Source: Calonectria ilicicola (taxonomy: Eukaryota; Ascomycota; Sordariomycetes; Hypocreales; Nectriaceae). Taken from it: a DNA stretch of 64,000 nucleotides. The stretch lies in contig CP085828.1 of NCBI GenBank assembly GCA_020809705.1, positions 806,001 through 870,000 of the forward strand. Reading direction: 5' to 3'. Within the stretch, counting starts at the first letter, position 1, and each line of letters opens with the position of its first letter. Positions 11,732-23,787 of this stretch are shown piece after piece. Position numbers and translations under genes: made by a program. The notes under the pieces were generated by a model. It made no database searches and was not told where the DNA came from. It saw only the letters and a list, made by a program, of their open reading frames with translations.

Positions 11732-14700
11732 TCAAGTTAAATCTTCCTTCCCGTCTTTTATAGCCTGTTTATCTCTGTTCTTCCATTGTATCAAGTTATT
11801 GGGAGAAGTATTCAAAGAGGCAATGTCCCGTTGTAATATTCCGGGTACCAATATGTCTGGATGGGAAGGAATGTTCCAGAGCATCGGCTTCTTGTTGAAT
11901 ACAAGTTTGATATGGTCGTCATCAGATTTAGGGCTTATAATTGACGCGACGGCTGACTTCATCTCTCCCGTTTTCGGTAACTTTGTAAGCTCCACATCAA
12001 GTTCCCGCGCAGTTGAACTATTCTCAGAGCTTTCCCATAAATGAATAGAAACGTTGCGTGATGACTGCGTGATGTCGATGCCTCTTGCCACGCCATCTTT
12101 CCCAATGGTAACAGAACTATTATGGATTATACCAACCGATTTTTTAATGTGCCCTTCTTTAGCGATGTCGCATTGCTTTTCTCTCATGTTGGTAAGATCT
12201 GGCTTTGTCGATTGAGTATCTTGCTCTAGAAGCAGCAGTTGGGTCTCATGTAAAAGCTTCTGGATTGAAACCGGGATCGGGGAGACCTGAGGCTGGGCTG
12301 AATCTGCATCTCTGATGATAACAAAGGAGCCACAATCTGATAATTCCACGGATCTATCCTTCTTGATTATAGCATCGTATCGGAACACGAAAAGTTTAGG
12401 TGCATCTGTGAAGAATTATTATCGAGCTATGTTTGTTGGTGAGAATACTCCTTACGTGATTTAAATGGCCAAAGGTAAATCGGGCCTTCGAGAGAGAGCA
12501 ATGCCAGTGGCTGGGTCAAACAGATTGATGTCGCGACATTTCTGCCTTTGGGCAACGCTCTGCTCGTACACGCAACCAGGAACCACTCGTTGTTAGTGTT
12601 TCTCTCCAGGATAATGAAGTTTGTGGGACGATCCTTCTCTTCATCCCTGAATAAGAGATACCGCCCGTCCAGACTAAAGTCTAGAAAGTAGGTATAAACC
12701 GGCATATCCCATGCCTGATACCAAACTAAGTTTCTTAACCGAGCCATGAACTTTTCTGTATAGTAAGAGCAATCCCATCGTTTATTCATTTCGAAATCAA
12801 ATTCAAAGTTAATCTGGTTAATTGGGCTGTCAGTATGAAAGCCCGGCTCATCGGAGAACTGGAAAAAATGTACGTCGCGTAAGACAACAAAACAGTCCAG
12901 AGTTGGTGTAATTGCAAGCGGAAATTGGATCTTAAAGAGCGAACCAATTTCGATAGATTCATGAGGCTCGCACGTCCCGAACCATAAGGATTGGCACATC
13001 TGCAGCCAGATTTCATTCTCGTCAAGGATTATTTGGACATTTCCAACAGGTCTGTGTTCCTTGCTTGCTGTGAATACTTCATATTCACCAACCCATCCTT
13101 TGCATGACAATTGAAGATCGCCCAGAGAGGGTATAGTGCTATCTTCACAATACAGGAGGAACTTTCTACTCATGTTTAGCTTCGGTTCTCACGGTCATAG
13201 GTGTCCAAAACATACGCTGATGGGATAATTCGAAGAACGCCAATATACATCCCATCTTTTGAGGATTCCGAAATTTCACACAATGACTTCGGCTTTCGAT
13301 CATAAATTGAGCTGTAGCTCATTGCGGTAGACTTTTCCAAAAAGGCGGATGGCCGGAACGATGTGCACTCTAACCATATGGAAGATGGCGATGTCGCCAA
13401 TTGAGCACCCCAGCTTTGTCCAAGTTCAATTAAGTCCTCACAAAAATCAACAAGTGACTCGAAAATGGATGCGCGGTTGCAATTAATAGCCTGCGTGTGT
13501 GTTGCTTTCTGACGAGAAGCCCATGTAAGCAGACATTCTAATTTTAGACTGTCATCAAGGGTATAGAGACATTCGATCCAAGCATTCAATATTGCTTTCT
13601 GGGACAATAAACAGGAAATGCAATCAGCCAGCTGTTCCCAAAGACACTTTGAAAGCGGGGGTAATGGACTTTCATAAGGCTCGCAGAAACCTCTGGCTAT
13701 GTCAAGGTCTGAAATATGTCTCGCCCAGTAGATTGAGGAATATCGGGCGAATGGCAATGTCGTTTCCACCTCTTCACGAGAGAGGTTCGTAGCAATCTTA
13801 CCACTCAAGGGGGCTTCTGGAAATTTGGTGATTATGTACTCTATACAAGCCCTTGAAATATTCAAATTCGCGTCTAGGCTTGATACCCAGAGGGGGTTAT
13901 GGTTTGAGTGGTGATTCAAGATGTATTCCTCCGTAGAGTGATGGATGAATCGAAATGCCCGGACCCCTGGATTTTGTACGTTAGGAGGTATGAAAATCTC
14001 AACTAAGCACGCACAGCATTCGAGAACAGCTCGTTCGAAGTTCTCGTAGTCGTGAGTGCCAGTCGAAATCATGATAGCGTTCTTCATCTCAAGGGTTGTG
14101 AGAGTGGATTTTGAATACAAGAGCCACGCGGTAACAGTTTGTGCGAACTTTCGATCCACCTCATAATTTTGACGAATTTGGTCCATGATTCGCTCATACA
14201 TGGTGTCCAGACGTTCTGGGTAAGATACGCTGAGAATCATCTTCATCCGCTGACTAGGGCTTAACGAAATCACATTTTTCAGATACTGCATCATCAGCCG
14301 AGCCCACAGAAACATGCCATCAGCTCCTATAACAAGATGCTCTACGAGTAGGGGTAAGTCAGCGTCTGATGGTAGTTTGAAACTAAGTTCCTGGATTTCT
14401 CTCTCCAAGAAATTCTCAATGTCGGAAAGATTTTGTCTCCCGATCGAAAGCTGCCGGTGACTAGGTATCATATCCAGAAGTGGATTGGTATTTGGTCGAC
14501 TTAATACTAAAACTTTAGCAGCAGTTTCACTTATGAATCCACGAAGATCCGGCATGAGTTCATCTCTGTCCCGACACTCATCAATTCCATCAAGAATTAA
14601 GACGGGCTGGGATTTTGTTAGAGTGATGGATATACTGAGTATTTTGCATAATGCCTTCTTGATCTTCTTCGATGCCGGGTGTTCATGCTTGGTTTCTTCC

Positions 14701-16283
14701 ATAGCGAGGAGAAATGTGTCGAGAAGAGCCATATTTCTTCGGTCGGTAGCCAGAATTTGATATAGGAGAGCTCTATAGGCGCTACTCAAACAACTTTTTT
14801 CAGAACTCCCACAGTTGAAAAAAAAGTAAAATACTGTGACACCAGACTCTTCCAGGTCTTGTATGACCGAGGCGGCAAGAACAGTCTTCCCGCTTCCTGG
14901 ATTTCCTTCAATATATTAGACTTGATTTCGCAATTACCACACTTTCAATCCTTTGACGAACCGTTGATCCAAAGCGTGTTGTCTTCGATTCCTTTACAAC
15001 CAACACTTTCAGTTCGCTCGCCAGGTGTTGAAGAAATCCATTCTTGGAAGATTTTCATATCTTGAATCCACTTCCCTGTTTGGTTCATGCGTTTGCTACA
15101 AGAATCTTCGAATTCAAATTCGAAATCTGGGGCTGACAACCATTGGATAATTTCGTCATACGCCTCTAAATGCATGAACAATTAGCCCTGTTTGGTAGTT
15201 CATACTGTAATATATGCCTGCACAAGCTCAACCAACCTTCTTGGTAGTTTTCTGTATTTCCCGCATTCATTAGTCTCTTAGCTGCGTTTGGAAGCTTGTC
15301 TTTGTCGTTTCTTTTCAGCTGCAGCTTTTTTAATAAACTCCCAATCTCAAGAGTTTTCTCAAGGGTTGCCAGCTGCACTTCTTTATCAACAATATCTCTA
15401 TAAAGAAGTAGACGATCACAAAAACTTCGAAATCGTATATTAAAAGGTTTCCACCCAAGTTTAGCTGCTACCATAATTTTATACCGTGGACCTGGGTCTC
15501 GTCAGTATCGCAAAGCTGAAAATAGGAAAATAGACATATTTTTCATACTACCGTCACCTTTGGAAAAGATTCCAATCAATGCATGCAAGAATCTAAACAA
15601 CCCCACATAAAGATCACAGAGCGTAGTCTTAAGCCTTGGTGATGGGGTAAGGTCATAGTCTCGGCAGAGTTCGATTAGAGCATCAAATTGGGGTAATTCG
15701 GCATGCAATCTGTCAAGAATGGTTGCAAGCCCACCCAAGGACGATACAGAACCCCGCGAAGCCTAGAATAAGACAGAAATAAGCTTCTATTTGGATCATG
15801 GGTATAATTCGATCGAAATACCCGAAATACCAGTAATATGGATCCCCAAGTTGCTGCTGCTTGTGGATTGATTTGGGCGATGAAGTTGACTGCCTCAATA
15901 AAACCATCAACAGCGTTGCAAAACCGCTTGATATCTTTCATGGATTTGTTGAAAGTCTCGGGATCTTCATTTTCTCCAAGAAAAGAAAGATTGGAAAGGG
16001 CTTGGAGGAGGCTTGCGCTTGAGTTGCACGTAAGAAAGCGGTCCTTGTCGCCCTCTGGTATGGAATCCAAAAACCTGCCTTGGGCTTCCGAAAAGATGCT
16101 TCCAAAGTCCTTGAGGTTCTCTTCTATGTCTTTACCTTTATCTTCGAGCGGCAATTCAACGGATACACGGTGTTGTGGTGTCTGTGCTACCGATTCCCTC
16201 ACACCGGAAGTGGGCCCTGGTGGCTGCACTTCCTGTGGTGATTTGGATTGTCTGAGAAATCGCATACCCTTGAGGCGCTTCAT
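11732..16283 (-). CDS. NACHT-type STAND NTPase (fungal NLR-like protein, NLR1, 1399 aa)
   Basis: Seven exons (minus): 15822-16283, 15558-15762, 15237-15491, 14962-15165, 13216-14905, 12456-13165 and 11732-12405. Introns are about 50-71 bp and all phases agree; exon 2 could end at 15552 instead. Residues 1 to about 300 form a helical N-terminal domain of the type found before fungal NACHT domains (it resembles DUF7708, from memory). The P-loop GNPGSGKT is at 376-383, split by an intron in its first codon. Walker B is LILDGIDE at 478-485, and LVLSRP follows as in NACHT sensor 1. The C-terminal 460 residues contain blade-like segments such as FSLDGRYLLF, suggesting a beta-propeller, but no clear WD40 array. 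STAND proteins act as switchable sensors in non-self recognition and cell-death signalling in fungi. An apparent stop at 13176 lies within a 50-bp intron with donor GTATGT, so the gene looks intact. Confidence 0.85.
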
Positions 16284-17353
16284 GGAGGGCGGAATTTGAC
16301 AATTCTTTTCGAAAGAAATGCCAATCGTAAGGAACTATGCACAACTCGATGGTGGAACAAAAAGCTTAAGCTACTAGAAACGTATGGGAATCCCAGTCGC
16401 AAGGTACCAAACGAGATGGCGCCCAAGACAGGCATCTGACGTATGAGGCACATTTCTTCACGGCCTCAGAATAGCCGTCACGTGTATTGCAGGGAGTAGA
16501 AAAACCGCAGTGCTACTGCTTACTATGTTGCGCTGGTGAAAGCAGCCATTCACCAGGGTCGCTTAAAATCGCTCAGAATAGTTAATGGTCAGCTCAGACG
16601 TTCAACACACGAATAAATGTTTTTCGAAATCCGAATTACTCACCCAGTTTGGTTGTTTTTAAACCTCCTCCGTCTTTCCAACATCAAGTTTAAACGTAAC
16701 TCTGGAATATCCATCATTTTACACCTCGGATATAATAGTTGCTTGGCGACGAACTCTTCCATGTGTTGAACCAAGATTCTATTTACCTATAATATCTTGA
16801 AGGGTTTGTTTTTTGCTTCTAAATACTATCTCAAACTTTCTCAAAGAGCATTTTATGTTTTCCAAGGATTCGTACGCAATCGATCGTGGCGTTAACATTA
16901 GCTAAAGTGATACCAAAACAGCTCATGGATGGACAATCAGGCCACTATGCTAGGCACAAGAAAAACGGCCAGCCGAAACCATCGACAAAATCTGACTTGA
17001 GAAATTCCATAGATGAAGTTTTCTCGATAAAGTCGAGAAAACTCAACTTGGTGAGTGTCACCGATAAGGTCTACACAACGCTATCGAGGAAACCCCAGCC
17101 ACTAACAGCCGTACCGTTAGTCTATGTTCTCGAAATCCGTATATATTAATACAAGAAACTCAATCATTCTGCAGCTAAGCTGTCTCTCCGAGCATGTCAT
17201 TTTAACACTGTATTGTCACAAGCGCTCGAGCGATTTCAATCACCTTGTCGATCACATGGTCCTGCAAATGTCTTTGATGTCACTACTTGCTAGACATTGA
17301 CTCGCATACAACCAGATGTTTTAGATCGCTCAATGGGCAAGTCAACTATTGAA
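16284..17353. other. Intergenic, probable NLR1 promoter
   Basis: A 1.07-kb region upstream of NLR1 and downstream of the TENA-like gene. A GTG-started frame at 16886-17149 has no family resemblance. No RNA gene or repeat is recognised. Confidence 0.5.
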
Positions 17354-18127
17354 CTACATGCTGGGCCAAAATGCTTCCTCAGCGGCAATGATGTCGGTCC
17401 ATTTGTGTTGTACCCGCTTCAAAATGTCCTTTTTAAACTCATCACCCCTACGTGCAACGTGCTCTGCGACAGCTTCATCAATTATACTTCCGAGCTCGTC
17501 CACAAAGTCGGAAAATTCTTTGCCCGTCCAATTGTTGATGAACTCGTTTCTCAGTGCCCCACCATCGGCGTCCTTGCTGGGATCTTCCTGAACCGTGAGT
17601 TGAGCTTTTGCCCACGACCAGGCATCCAGGTAAACTCTCTCGGTTCCCCAGTACACCACTGCAGCCTCCAACCAGGGAAGAGCATCGTCCTTTCCTGGGG
17701 AAACAGAGTCGAAGAGCGCCTCCCAGCGCCGCAGTCCCTCGAGCTTGGCGTCCTGGGGAACCCGACCATCGGGCTGAGCGGGAAGATTCACCTGTATGTC
17801 ATACTTGGCGGCCGTCTCAACAAAAAACTTCTCCTCGCGTCGGATGTTGACCAGCGCACCCACAAGCCAGTCGAGAAGCTTGGTGGTCGAGCCTGGGTCC
17901 TGCGATGGGCTCGGGGCCACATCGGGAAACTGGAGAAAGCTAATCAATCGGCCGATGCCTCGGACGTAGCTGTGGATATACAGTCGGTCGTTGGCAAGCC
18001 ATTGGCCAAGGATTTGCTTGGAGGCCTGTCCGTTGGCTGCTAGCTGAAGGAACTCTGACTGGGTGGCCCTTTGATAGCCATCCTTGTCTGAGGCGAGCAA
18101 GGTGCTTGTCAACGAGAAGGAAGACAT
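17354..18127 (-). CDS. TENA/THI-4 family protein (heme-oxygenase-like fold, 257 aa)
   Basis: This is a single-exon gene. The open frame extends up to 18205, but the first codon there is GTG, so the ATG at 18127 (MSSFSLTSTLLASDKDGYQ) is the chosen start. The motifs follow the TENA family: a helical N-terminus with FLQLAANGQASKQILGQWLANDRLY, where the Trp, Asp and Tyr line the pocket, then IHSYVRGIGRLISFL, and a C-terminal DIIAAEEAFWP with the conserved glutamate before the aromatic pair. Bacterial TenA hydrolyses aminopyrimidines in thiamine salvage. Fungal single-domain relatives like this one are poorly characterised, and a role in thiamine or pyrimidine metabolism is inference from the fold. 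No predicted targeting signal. Confidence 0.85.
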   Translation of the reverse strand: MSSFSLTSTLLASDKDGYQRATQSEFLQLAANGQASKQILGQWLANDRLYIHSYVRGIGRLISFLQFPDVAPSPSQDPGSTTKLLDWLVGALVNIRREEKFFVETAAKYDIQVNLPAQPDGRVPQDAKLEGLRRWEALFDSVSPGKDDALPWLEAAVVYWGTERVYLDAWSWAKAQLTVQEDPSKDADGGALRNEFINNWTGKEFSDFVDELGSIIDEAVAEHVARRGDEFKKDILKRVQHKWTDIIAAEEAFWPSM

Positions 18128-19502
18128 TGATTGCGACGTGCTTTGATGCGAATTGAGCCCCAACGGATACGCCAGCGGATACGCGCAACAAAAAATCAAC
18201 CCCACCTGCGTTTGCAGATGAGGCGGGCAGGATTTAACTTATGTGCATGATGTCATTTTCGCCAATGAAGCGAAGCATACAATGCCGGCTGAATGTTGTT
18301 CCATTTGGGGCATTTTGAAGAGACCTGTCATTGATCGTCATCTATTGGCGAAGAAAAACGTACGTACTGTACAGCAGACGACACTAATCACTCATCCCGC
18401 AGTTGCCCTTGTCTCAGTCAGGAAATTGACGCTACGGGAAGGGAGGGATGGTTCATTTGGGCGCGTGCCGTCCCATCAGCGAGTATGGCTGGGCTGTGGA
18501 AACGCCCCGCCACGCAGCGCAATTCGGATTCACTGTACGATAATGCCGCAAACAAAAATAAAAAATAAAACCGAATAAAAAATAAAACCGAATAAAAAAT
18601 AAAAACATGGCCCATGCATCAGTCAGAAAAAATGCCATGAATCACGGTCGCGAAATGGAAGCAGTCATGCCCTGGCTCCCCAGGGTTTATTGCAAGGGAT
18701 CAGTGCACTTAGCCAGATTGGCGTGCAATGCTGCTGATGTCAACGCCCACTGATGGGCAAGACGCGGGGGTGGGGACCCTGCTCGACTCTTAAAAATCCC
18801 CTATTGCACCGGGCGGCAGGGTCGTGGTTGGACACCTTTGATCGACTGTACCCTAGTTCATGCAGGTTTCAGGCGCCCTTGATTAGCCCAGAGGGAGAGT
18901 AGTAGCTTACGTAGAAGACTGACAGAGAGAGAGAGAGAAAGACAGAGTAGCAGCAGCTAAAGAACGTTGAAACTTGGGGGGGCATTGTTCCTTGAAACGG
19001 GGCCCGGGAGCGGCCTTACCCACTTGGTTAAATGAGTGAGTGGCTTTATCTTGTCGAGGAAGCTCCAGATGCCCTTGACCTTGGCAGCGCTGCGCCGATC
19101 CTTGTGGGATGGAAAGCAGCGCCTGATGTGCTGAGAATGGAACCACTTGTTTCGCATTAACTCTGCCCAAATCCACGCGCCCTCCTTTTGCTGGGGTCAT
19201 CCTTTTTACTTGAAGCTCGTCAGTGCTGAAACATTGGACCTGGGAACATGAGTATTTGTTCCCGTGGTATGTTTCTCGAGCTACCGACAAGAATGGAAAG
19301 GGAGCTCCGACCCCAAGGGCATCGACTAATTTCCCTGCGGCCGTGACCACCCCCCCTCCTCTTAGTTATCGACTACTCTCTCTTGTTGCTGGCAAACTAT
19401 CGACAACTTGATTCATTCACATTCACATTCGCTCTCTTTTGGTAATTTTTTCAATCAATAATACGAAAATACACTCATTCGACATATGCTACAGTCGCCA
19501 AC
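18128..19502. other. Intergenic between divergent genes
   Basis: This 1.37-kb region separates the TENA-like gene (minus) from the small membrane protein (plus), so it must contain both promoters. It holds a short AT-rich tandem repeat (18557-18607) and a GA-repeat tract near 18923-18944. A 147-codon antisense frame at 18907-19350 begins with GTG and resembles nothing known. Confidence 0.5.
18557..18607. repeat. 17-bp tandem repeat, three units
   Basis: The unit AATAAAAAATAAAACCG occurs twice perfectly (18557-18573, 18574-18590) and is followed by a third unit whose last bases differ (18591-18607). It is a small AT-rich minisatellite with no obvious function. Confidence 0.85.
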
Positions 19503-20054
19503 ATGCATCTCCAACAACGCACCAACATCGAGCCCAGGGCTCCGTCCAGCGCGGGCGGTTTAAGCATCGCCCGACTATTCCCCCGCGCATCGGGCGACTG
19601 CCATCCAAGCGCCAGTATGAATCTGTGCGAAAAACCCACGATATCTTCCAGCTCTCTATTTATCGCTTTAATAATCGTGGCGTACGTTACTGCCAATATC
19701 TCCCGTTGAGAGAATCAAATTCTAACACAAAATACCAGCGCTGTTTGTCTCGTCGCCTTCTTCCTGTTCCTCTGGTACCTGCACCGAAGACGGACCAGAC
19801 TGGATAGCCTCGAGGACATCAAGGACCCCCAGGAAATGGAAGACTACGGCATCGGTCCCATGCCCGTACGACCGATATCAGGCTTGCCAAAAGTACCTCC
19901 CCAGGTGGTACAAATGAGAGAAAAGAACTCTTCTGGCGGTGGCAGAATGCAGCCCTTTGTTGTGGCCAAGAGAATGTCCCACGACTCGCTCTCACCTTCA
20001 CTACGACAAGGCGCCCCAGTGGTCCCTCGAGATGCACTCGCTACCAAGTTTTAA
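19503..20054 (+). CDS. Small single-pass membrane protein of unknown function (164 aa)
   Basis: Two exons, 19503-19681 and 19739-20054, are joined by a 57-bp intron with donor GTACGT, branch TTCTAACAC and acceptor CAG. Splicing fuses SLFIALIIVA with AVCLVAFFLFLWYL to give one continuous hydrophobic helix of about 24 residues (around 51-74), immediately followed by the basic stop-transfer segment HRRRTR. The N-terminal 50 residues have no clear signal peptide. The C-terminal 85 residues are polar, with prolines and a MRKN/KRMS-type basic stretch, and would face the cytosol by the positive-inside rule. The fact that the intron splits the membrane helix and the frame is restored supports a real gene. 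I do not recognise the family. Confidence 0.7.
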
Positions 20055-22206
20055 AAACGCCCCCCCCCCCAAAAAAGGCCAGGCGCCTGTACATTCTTTC
20101 GAACATGATACCATCTTTGGCGTGCTATTTTTCCTTCTTTTTCTCTCGTCATTTTGTTTTGACAGGTGTTTTGGGGCGGCAACCAAGCTCGAGCCGGTCC
20201 GGAGTTTTGGTGTCTTTTCACCTTTATTAACAACAGAGGCCACCAGGCACGATTATTGGAGGAGATTCAATTTTTCGCGCGCAATGTGACAACCCCGAAA
20301 ACGAAACAACAGCCGCCCAAGCTCGGACGTTTCCTCTTTTTTTTTCTCTGGTCGCGCGGCAAAGCCGAAGCCATGTTGTCTGTTCCTGTTCTGTCAGGTC
20401 CAAAGAAACATCGCCAAGGAAAAATGATGCGCAGGGTCTCCCCAGCCGTGGCGTGATCCGCGTTTCATCATCCGCTCAACCACACCACGAGAGCGGCCCA
20501 GGGGCCGTTTGAGAGGACGAGACGCAAACATTTGTCCGCGTACCGGAGCGCGACTGGATCGCCACATTTCATTCTTTAATGTGTAAGCGCCGCTGGAACT
20601 GGCATGATTATATGGACTGGGCCAGGGTCGAGGAAGGAAAAGGGAGGAGGGGGGATATGATTTGGTGGGAAGCCTTTGGGCACCCATAGCGGACGAGCAG
20701 CTCATGGAAGCGCTCAATTATGGTTAAATCCAAAAGCAAGCGATCCCTACACGATCTGCCTTTTTTTTTTGCTGGCAATTCAAGCTACTTGTTGGCCCCG
20801 TACAACTTGCACAGGACATTCATTATACCACGTTCTTTTCTCCTAGGTATATAACCCTTTTTGGGCCACAATCAATCAGCAAAGCAGATACATGATTAAA
20901 TGAAATACAATTGATAATTGTCTATATCACGTGCATCTAAAATCTAGTGACTGGATATACTGTAGGGATTCGAAGGAGAAGCAGCTAATTCACTCGTTAA
21001 TTCTTCAACAGGCGCTCAAGGAGGAGGAAACCTTCTTCATGCAAGTGAACAATTGCCCGTTTACAGTATTGTTACCCTCAAAAATGATCGCAAAAACTCC
21101 AAAACAAAAGTCCTCAGCCAACTATAGAGATAATTGGTCATTAGACTGCTGAGGATAGCACAGTATTATGAGGAATTGATTTTGCCCTCTAGGGTAGGCT
21201 TAGAATCCTTTGCTCGCATGACGTCATCAATGTCATCAGGGTACCCTTTTTGGTTAAATCCCATGTTATGGACTTGGGAAAGTAGCCTTGAAAGTTTTTA
21301 ATCGACCTTCTTGGGGCCAAGTTAGCGATTGATTGGGTCCGACCTGTTGGAATTCCGAAATGGAGGTCTATCATCAATCAGCAGTGCGGTTTTCTTGAGA
21401 ATCTGGGGTTGGAATGTCTGCGAACACCTAAAGAGGAACGTTGTATTGTGACCCCCGGCCGGGGACCTTTCTAGAAATATAATTGGCTCAAGTAATGTTT
21501 ATCCTTTTGGTAAAATGCATGATCTGAGTTTGGTAAAGCAAGGGGGATACTTTTAAAATGCAAGCATGCTGTTGCGACTAGGAGTGTTGTGATGTTGATG
21601 CCTTTTTTGTCACTCAATTGAGTCCTTTATGGTCGGTTATCATAGGATCTTGACATGCGCTCATGAAAACTTGTCTGACATGTGGTATCCCCGTCATGTT
21701 TTGGGTCGGTTTCTCCGAAACTGCCGCAGGTGGCTAAGATGCACTCCAACCAGTCAAGTGTGGATGGGAAAAAAAAACCATGAAGGGCTTGCATGCACAT
21801 GCACACGCACACACGCACACGTTGCTACGCTACGCAACACAGCGCAGCCCAGCGCATTCTTTCAGCAGCACCGCACGCATTCAATCAGTCAGTCTGTCCA
21901 CGTTCGGCAGAGCCTGTTCCTGTCACTAGGACAATCGCATCAACGACGTGCAGTGGCTTGCTTTTGTGCATCGCTTACCGCATCAGGCCTAGCGCATGTG
22001 GGTTGACATCTCGGATCAAGGCGCGGAAACACGAGCGGCGGCCGAAGGTGGAAGAGGCTTCGGCGGGTCGGCTGCAGAAGCTTTAGAGGGTCTAGAGGGC
22101 CATTGCGCCGCAACCTTGGGCGAAGAAGCACCTTGTGTGAGGTAAAGCCTAGGGGACCACGAGGCAAATCGCGCACCTGCTTCTTCTTGTCAACAACTTG
22201 CGACTT
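20055..22206. other. Long intergenic region upstream of IDH1
   Basis: More than 2 kb without a convincing gene. A homopolymer T run lies at about 20762-20771 and a CA-rich microsatellite at about 21799-21822. Minus-strand frames at 20394-20717 and 21940-22176 start at TTG or are compositionally biased and were not accepted. Confidence 0.5.
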
Positions 22207-22372
22207 GATCTTGTTTTTTTACTCTTCCTTTTTTTTTTCTTTCACCTTTAACCTTTGCTTCCGCCGTGCGCACCCTCTCCTCTCTTCCTCCCTCCCACTC
22301 GACATCCTCATCCGCGCTTGGAGACATCCCCTCCACATCTCTTTTTTTTACGACTTCACGCTTTTTACCACA
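22207..22372 (+). promoter_or_regulatory. Pyrimidine-rich promoter/leader of IDH1
   Basis: The 165 bases before the IDH1 start are dominated by C and T, with runs of T at about 22213-22240 and many CTCTTCC-like motifs. Long CT-rich tracts just upstream of the start are typical of strongly expressed ascomycete housekeeping genes, where they set the transcription start. The exact start site cannot be read from sequence. Confidence 0.45.
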
Positions 22373-23787
22373 ATGTTGTCGCGAGGCTCTCTTCGATCGG
22401 CTCAGGTAAGCTCATTGCGTTTTTTCTTTTTTTTCCCTCTCGGTCCTTGGCATGTCTTGCATGATGCTCGGCTCAGGTCAATGGCCCGCAATGCCTTCTG
22501 TTGTCATGACGAATTGGTCACGAGCCGGGTCTACGACACCATCAGCAGCAGCAGCAGCCAACAAGGTCGTCATGATGATGATCGCCGGAAGCATTGGGAT
22601 GGCACAGCATCATCATAACACCCCGCGCCATGCCATGCCATGGTCAAATGCCGCTTAATGAATCTTTGCTAATTCGTCTTACACAGCTGCTGCGCAGCGC
22701 TGCCCAGCAACCCCAGCTCGCCCGATCCTTCGCCACCGTCCAGTCCGACATCTTCAAGCCCGCCAAGTTCGGTGGCAAGTACACTGTCACCCTCATCCCC
22801 GGTGATGGTATCGGTACCGAGGTTGCCGAGTCAGTCAAGACCGTCTTCAAGGCCGACAACGTCCCTATCGAGTGGGAGCAGGTCGAGGTTTCCGGTCTCG
22901 AGGGCGCCGGCCGCACCGAGGATGCTTTCCGTGAGAGTGTCGCCTCGCTCAAGCGCAACAAGCTTGGTCTCAAGGGTATCCTCCACACCCCCATCAGCCG
23001 CTCCGGCCACCAGAGCTTCAACGTCGCCATGCGACAGGAGCTCGACATCTACGCCTCCATCTCCCTGATTAAGAACATCCCCGGCTACGAGACCCGCCAC
23101 AAGGATGTCGACCTGTGCATCATCCGTGAGAACACCGAGGGTGAGTACTCTGGCCTTGAGCACCAGAGTGTTCCCGGTGTCGTCGAGTCCCTCAAGATCA
23201 TCACCCGCGCCAAGTCTGAGCGTATCGCCAAGTTCGCCTTCTCCTTTGCCCTGGCCAACAACCGCTCCAAGGTCACCTGCATTCACAAGGCCAACATCAT
23301 GAAGCTGGCCGATGGTCTCTTCCGCAGCACCTTCCACCAGGTCGCCAAGGACTACCCCACCCTTGAGGTCAACGACATGATTGTCGACAACGCCTCCATG
23401 CAGGCTGTCTCCCGCCCTCAGCAGTTCGACGTCATGGTCATGCCCAACTTGTACGGTGGTATCCTGTCCAACATTGGAGCTGCCCTCGTCGGTGGCCCCG
23501 GTATCGTCCCCGGCTGCAACATGGGCCGTGAGGTCGCTGTCTTCGAGCCCGGCTGCCGTCACGTCGGTCTCGACATCAAGGGCAAGGACCAGGCCAACCC
23601 CACTGCTATGATCCTCTCCGGCAGCATGCTGCTCCGCCACCTCGGCCTTGACGAGCATGCCAACCGCGTCTCCAAGGCCACCTACGCCGTCATCGCTGAG
23701 GGCAAGGTCCGCACCCCTGACATGGGCGGTACCTCTACCACCCACGAGTTCACCCGAGCCATCCTTGACAAGATGGAGACTGTGTAA
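22373..23787 (+). CDS. IDH1: NAD-dependent isocitrate dehydrogenase subunit 1, mitochondrial (377 aa)
   Basis: Exon 1 is only 33 bp (22373-22405, MLSRGSLRSAQ) and is followed by a 281-bp intron (22406-22686), unusually long for this window, then exon 2 at 22687-23787. The N-terminus is Arg/Ser/Gln-rich and lacks acidic residues, as expected for a mitochondrial presequence ending near ARSFAT. The mature protein begins with the TLIPGDGIG motif of decarboxylating dehydrogenases and includes IRENTEGEYSGLEH and VDNASMQ. The sequence FEPGCRHVGLDIKGKDQANPTAMILS distinguishes the regulatory IDH1-type subunit from the catalytic IDH2 type, which has FEAVHGSAPDIAGK there. With IDH2 it forms the AMP-responsive enzyme of the TCA cycle converting isocitrate to 2-oxoglutarate. 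Codon usage is strongly biased to C in third positions, consistent with high expression. Confidence 0.96.

Noticed and set aside
13173..13193. NLR1 as two genes or a frameshifted pseudogene
   Set aside because: A canonical 50-bp intron (13166-13215) removes the stop and rejoins the frames.
18128..18205. Upstream start for the TENA-like protein
   Set aside because: The codon is GTG, and the added residues are not needed for the domain.
18907..19350. 147-codon minus-strand frame
   Set aside because: GTG start, no domain, overlaps the probable promoter of the small membrane protein.
20394..20717. 107-codon minus-strand frame upstream of IDH1
   Set aside because: TTG start and no recognisable domain.
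22831..23745. 304-codon open frame antisense to IDH1
   Set aside because: It arises from the strong C-in-third-position codon bias of IDH1; the product is a low-complexity Gly/Asp/Val/Leu-rich sequence with no domain.
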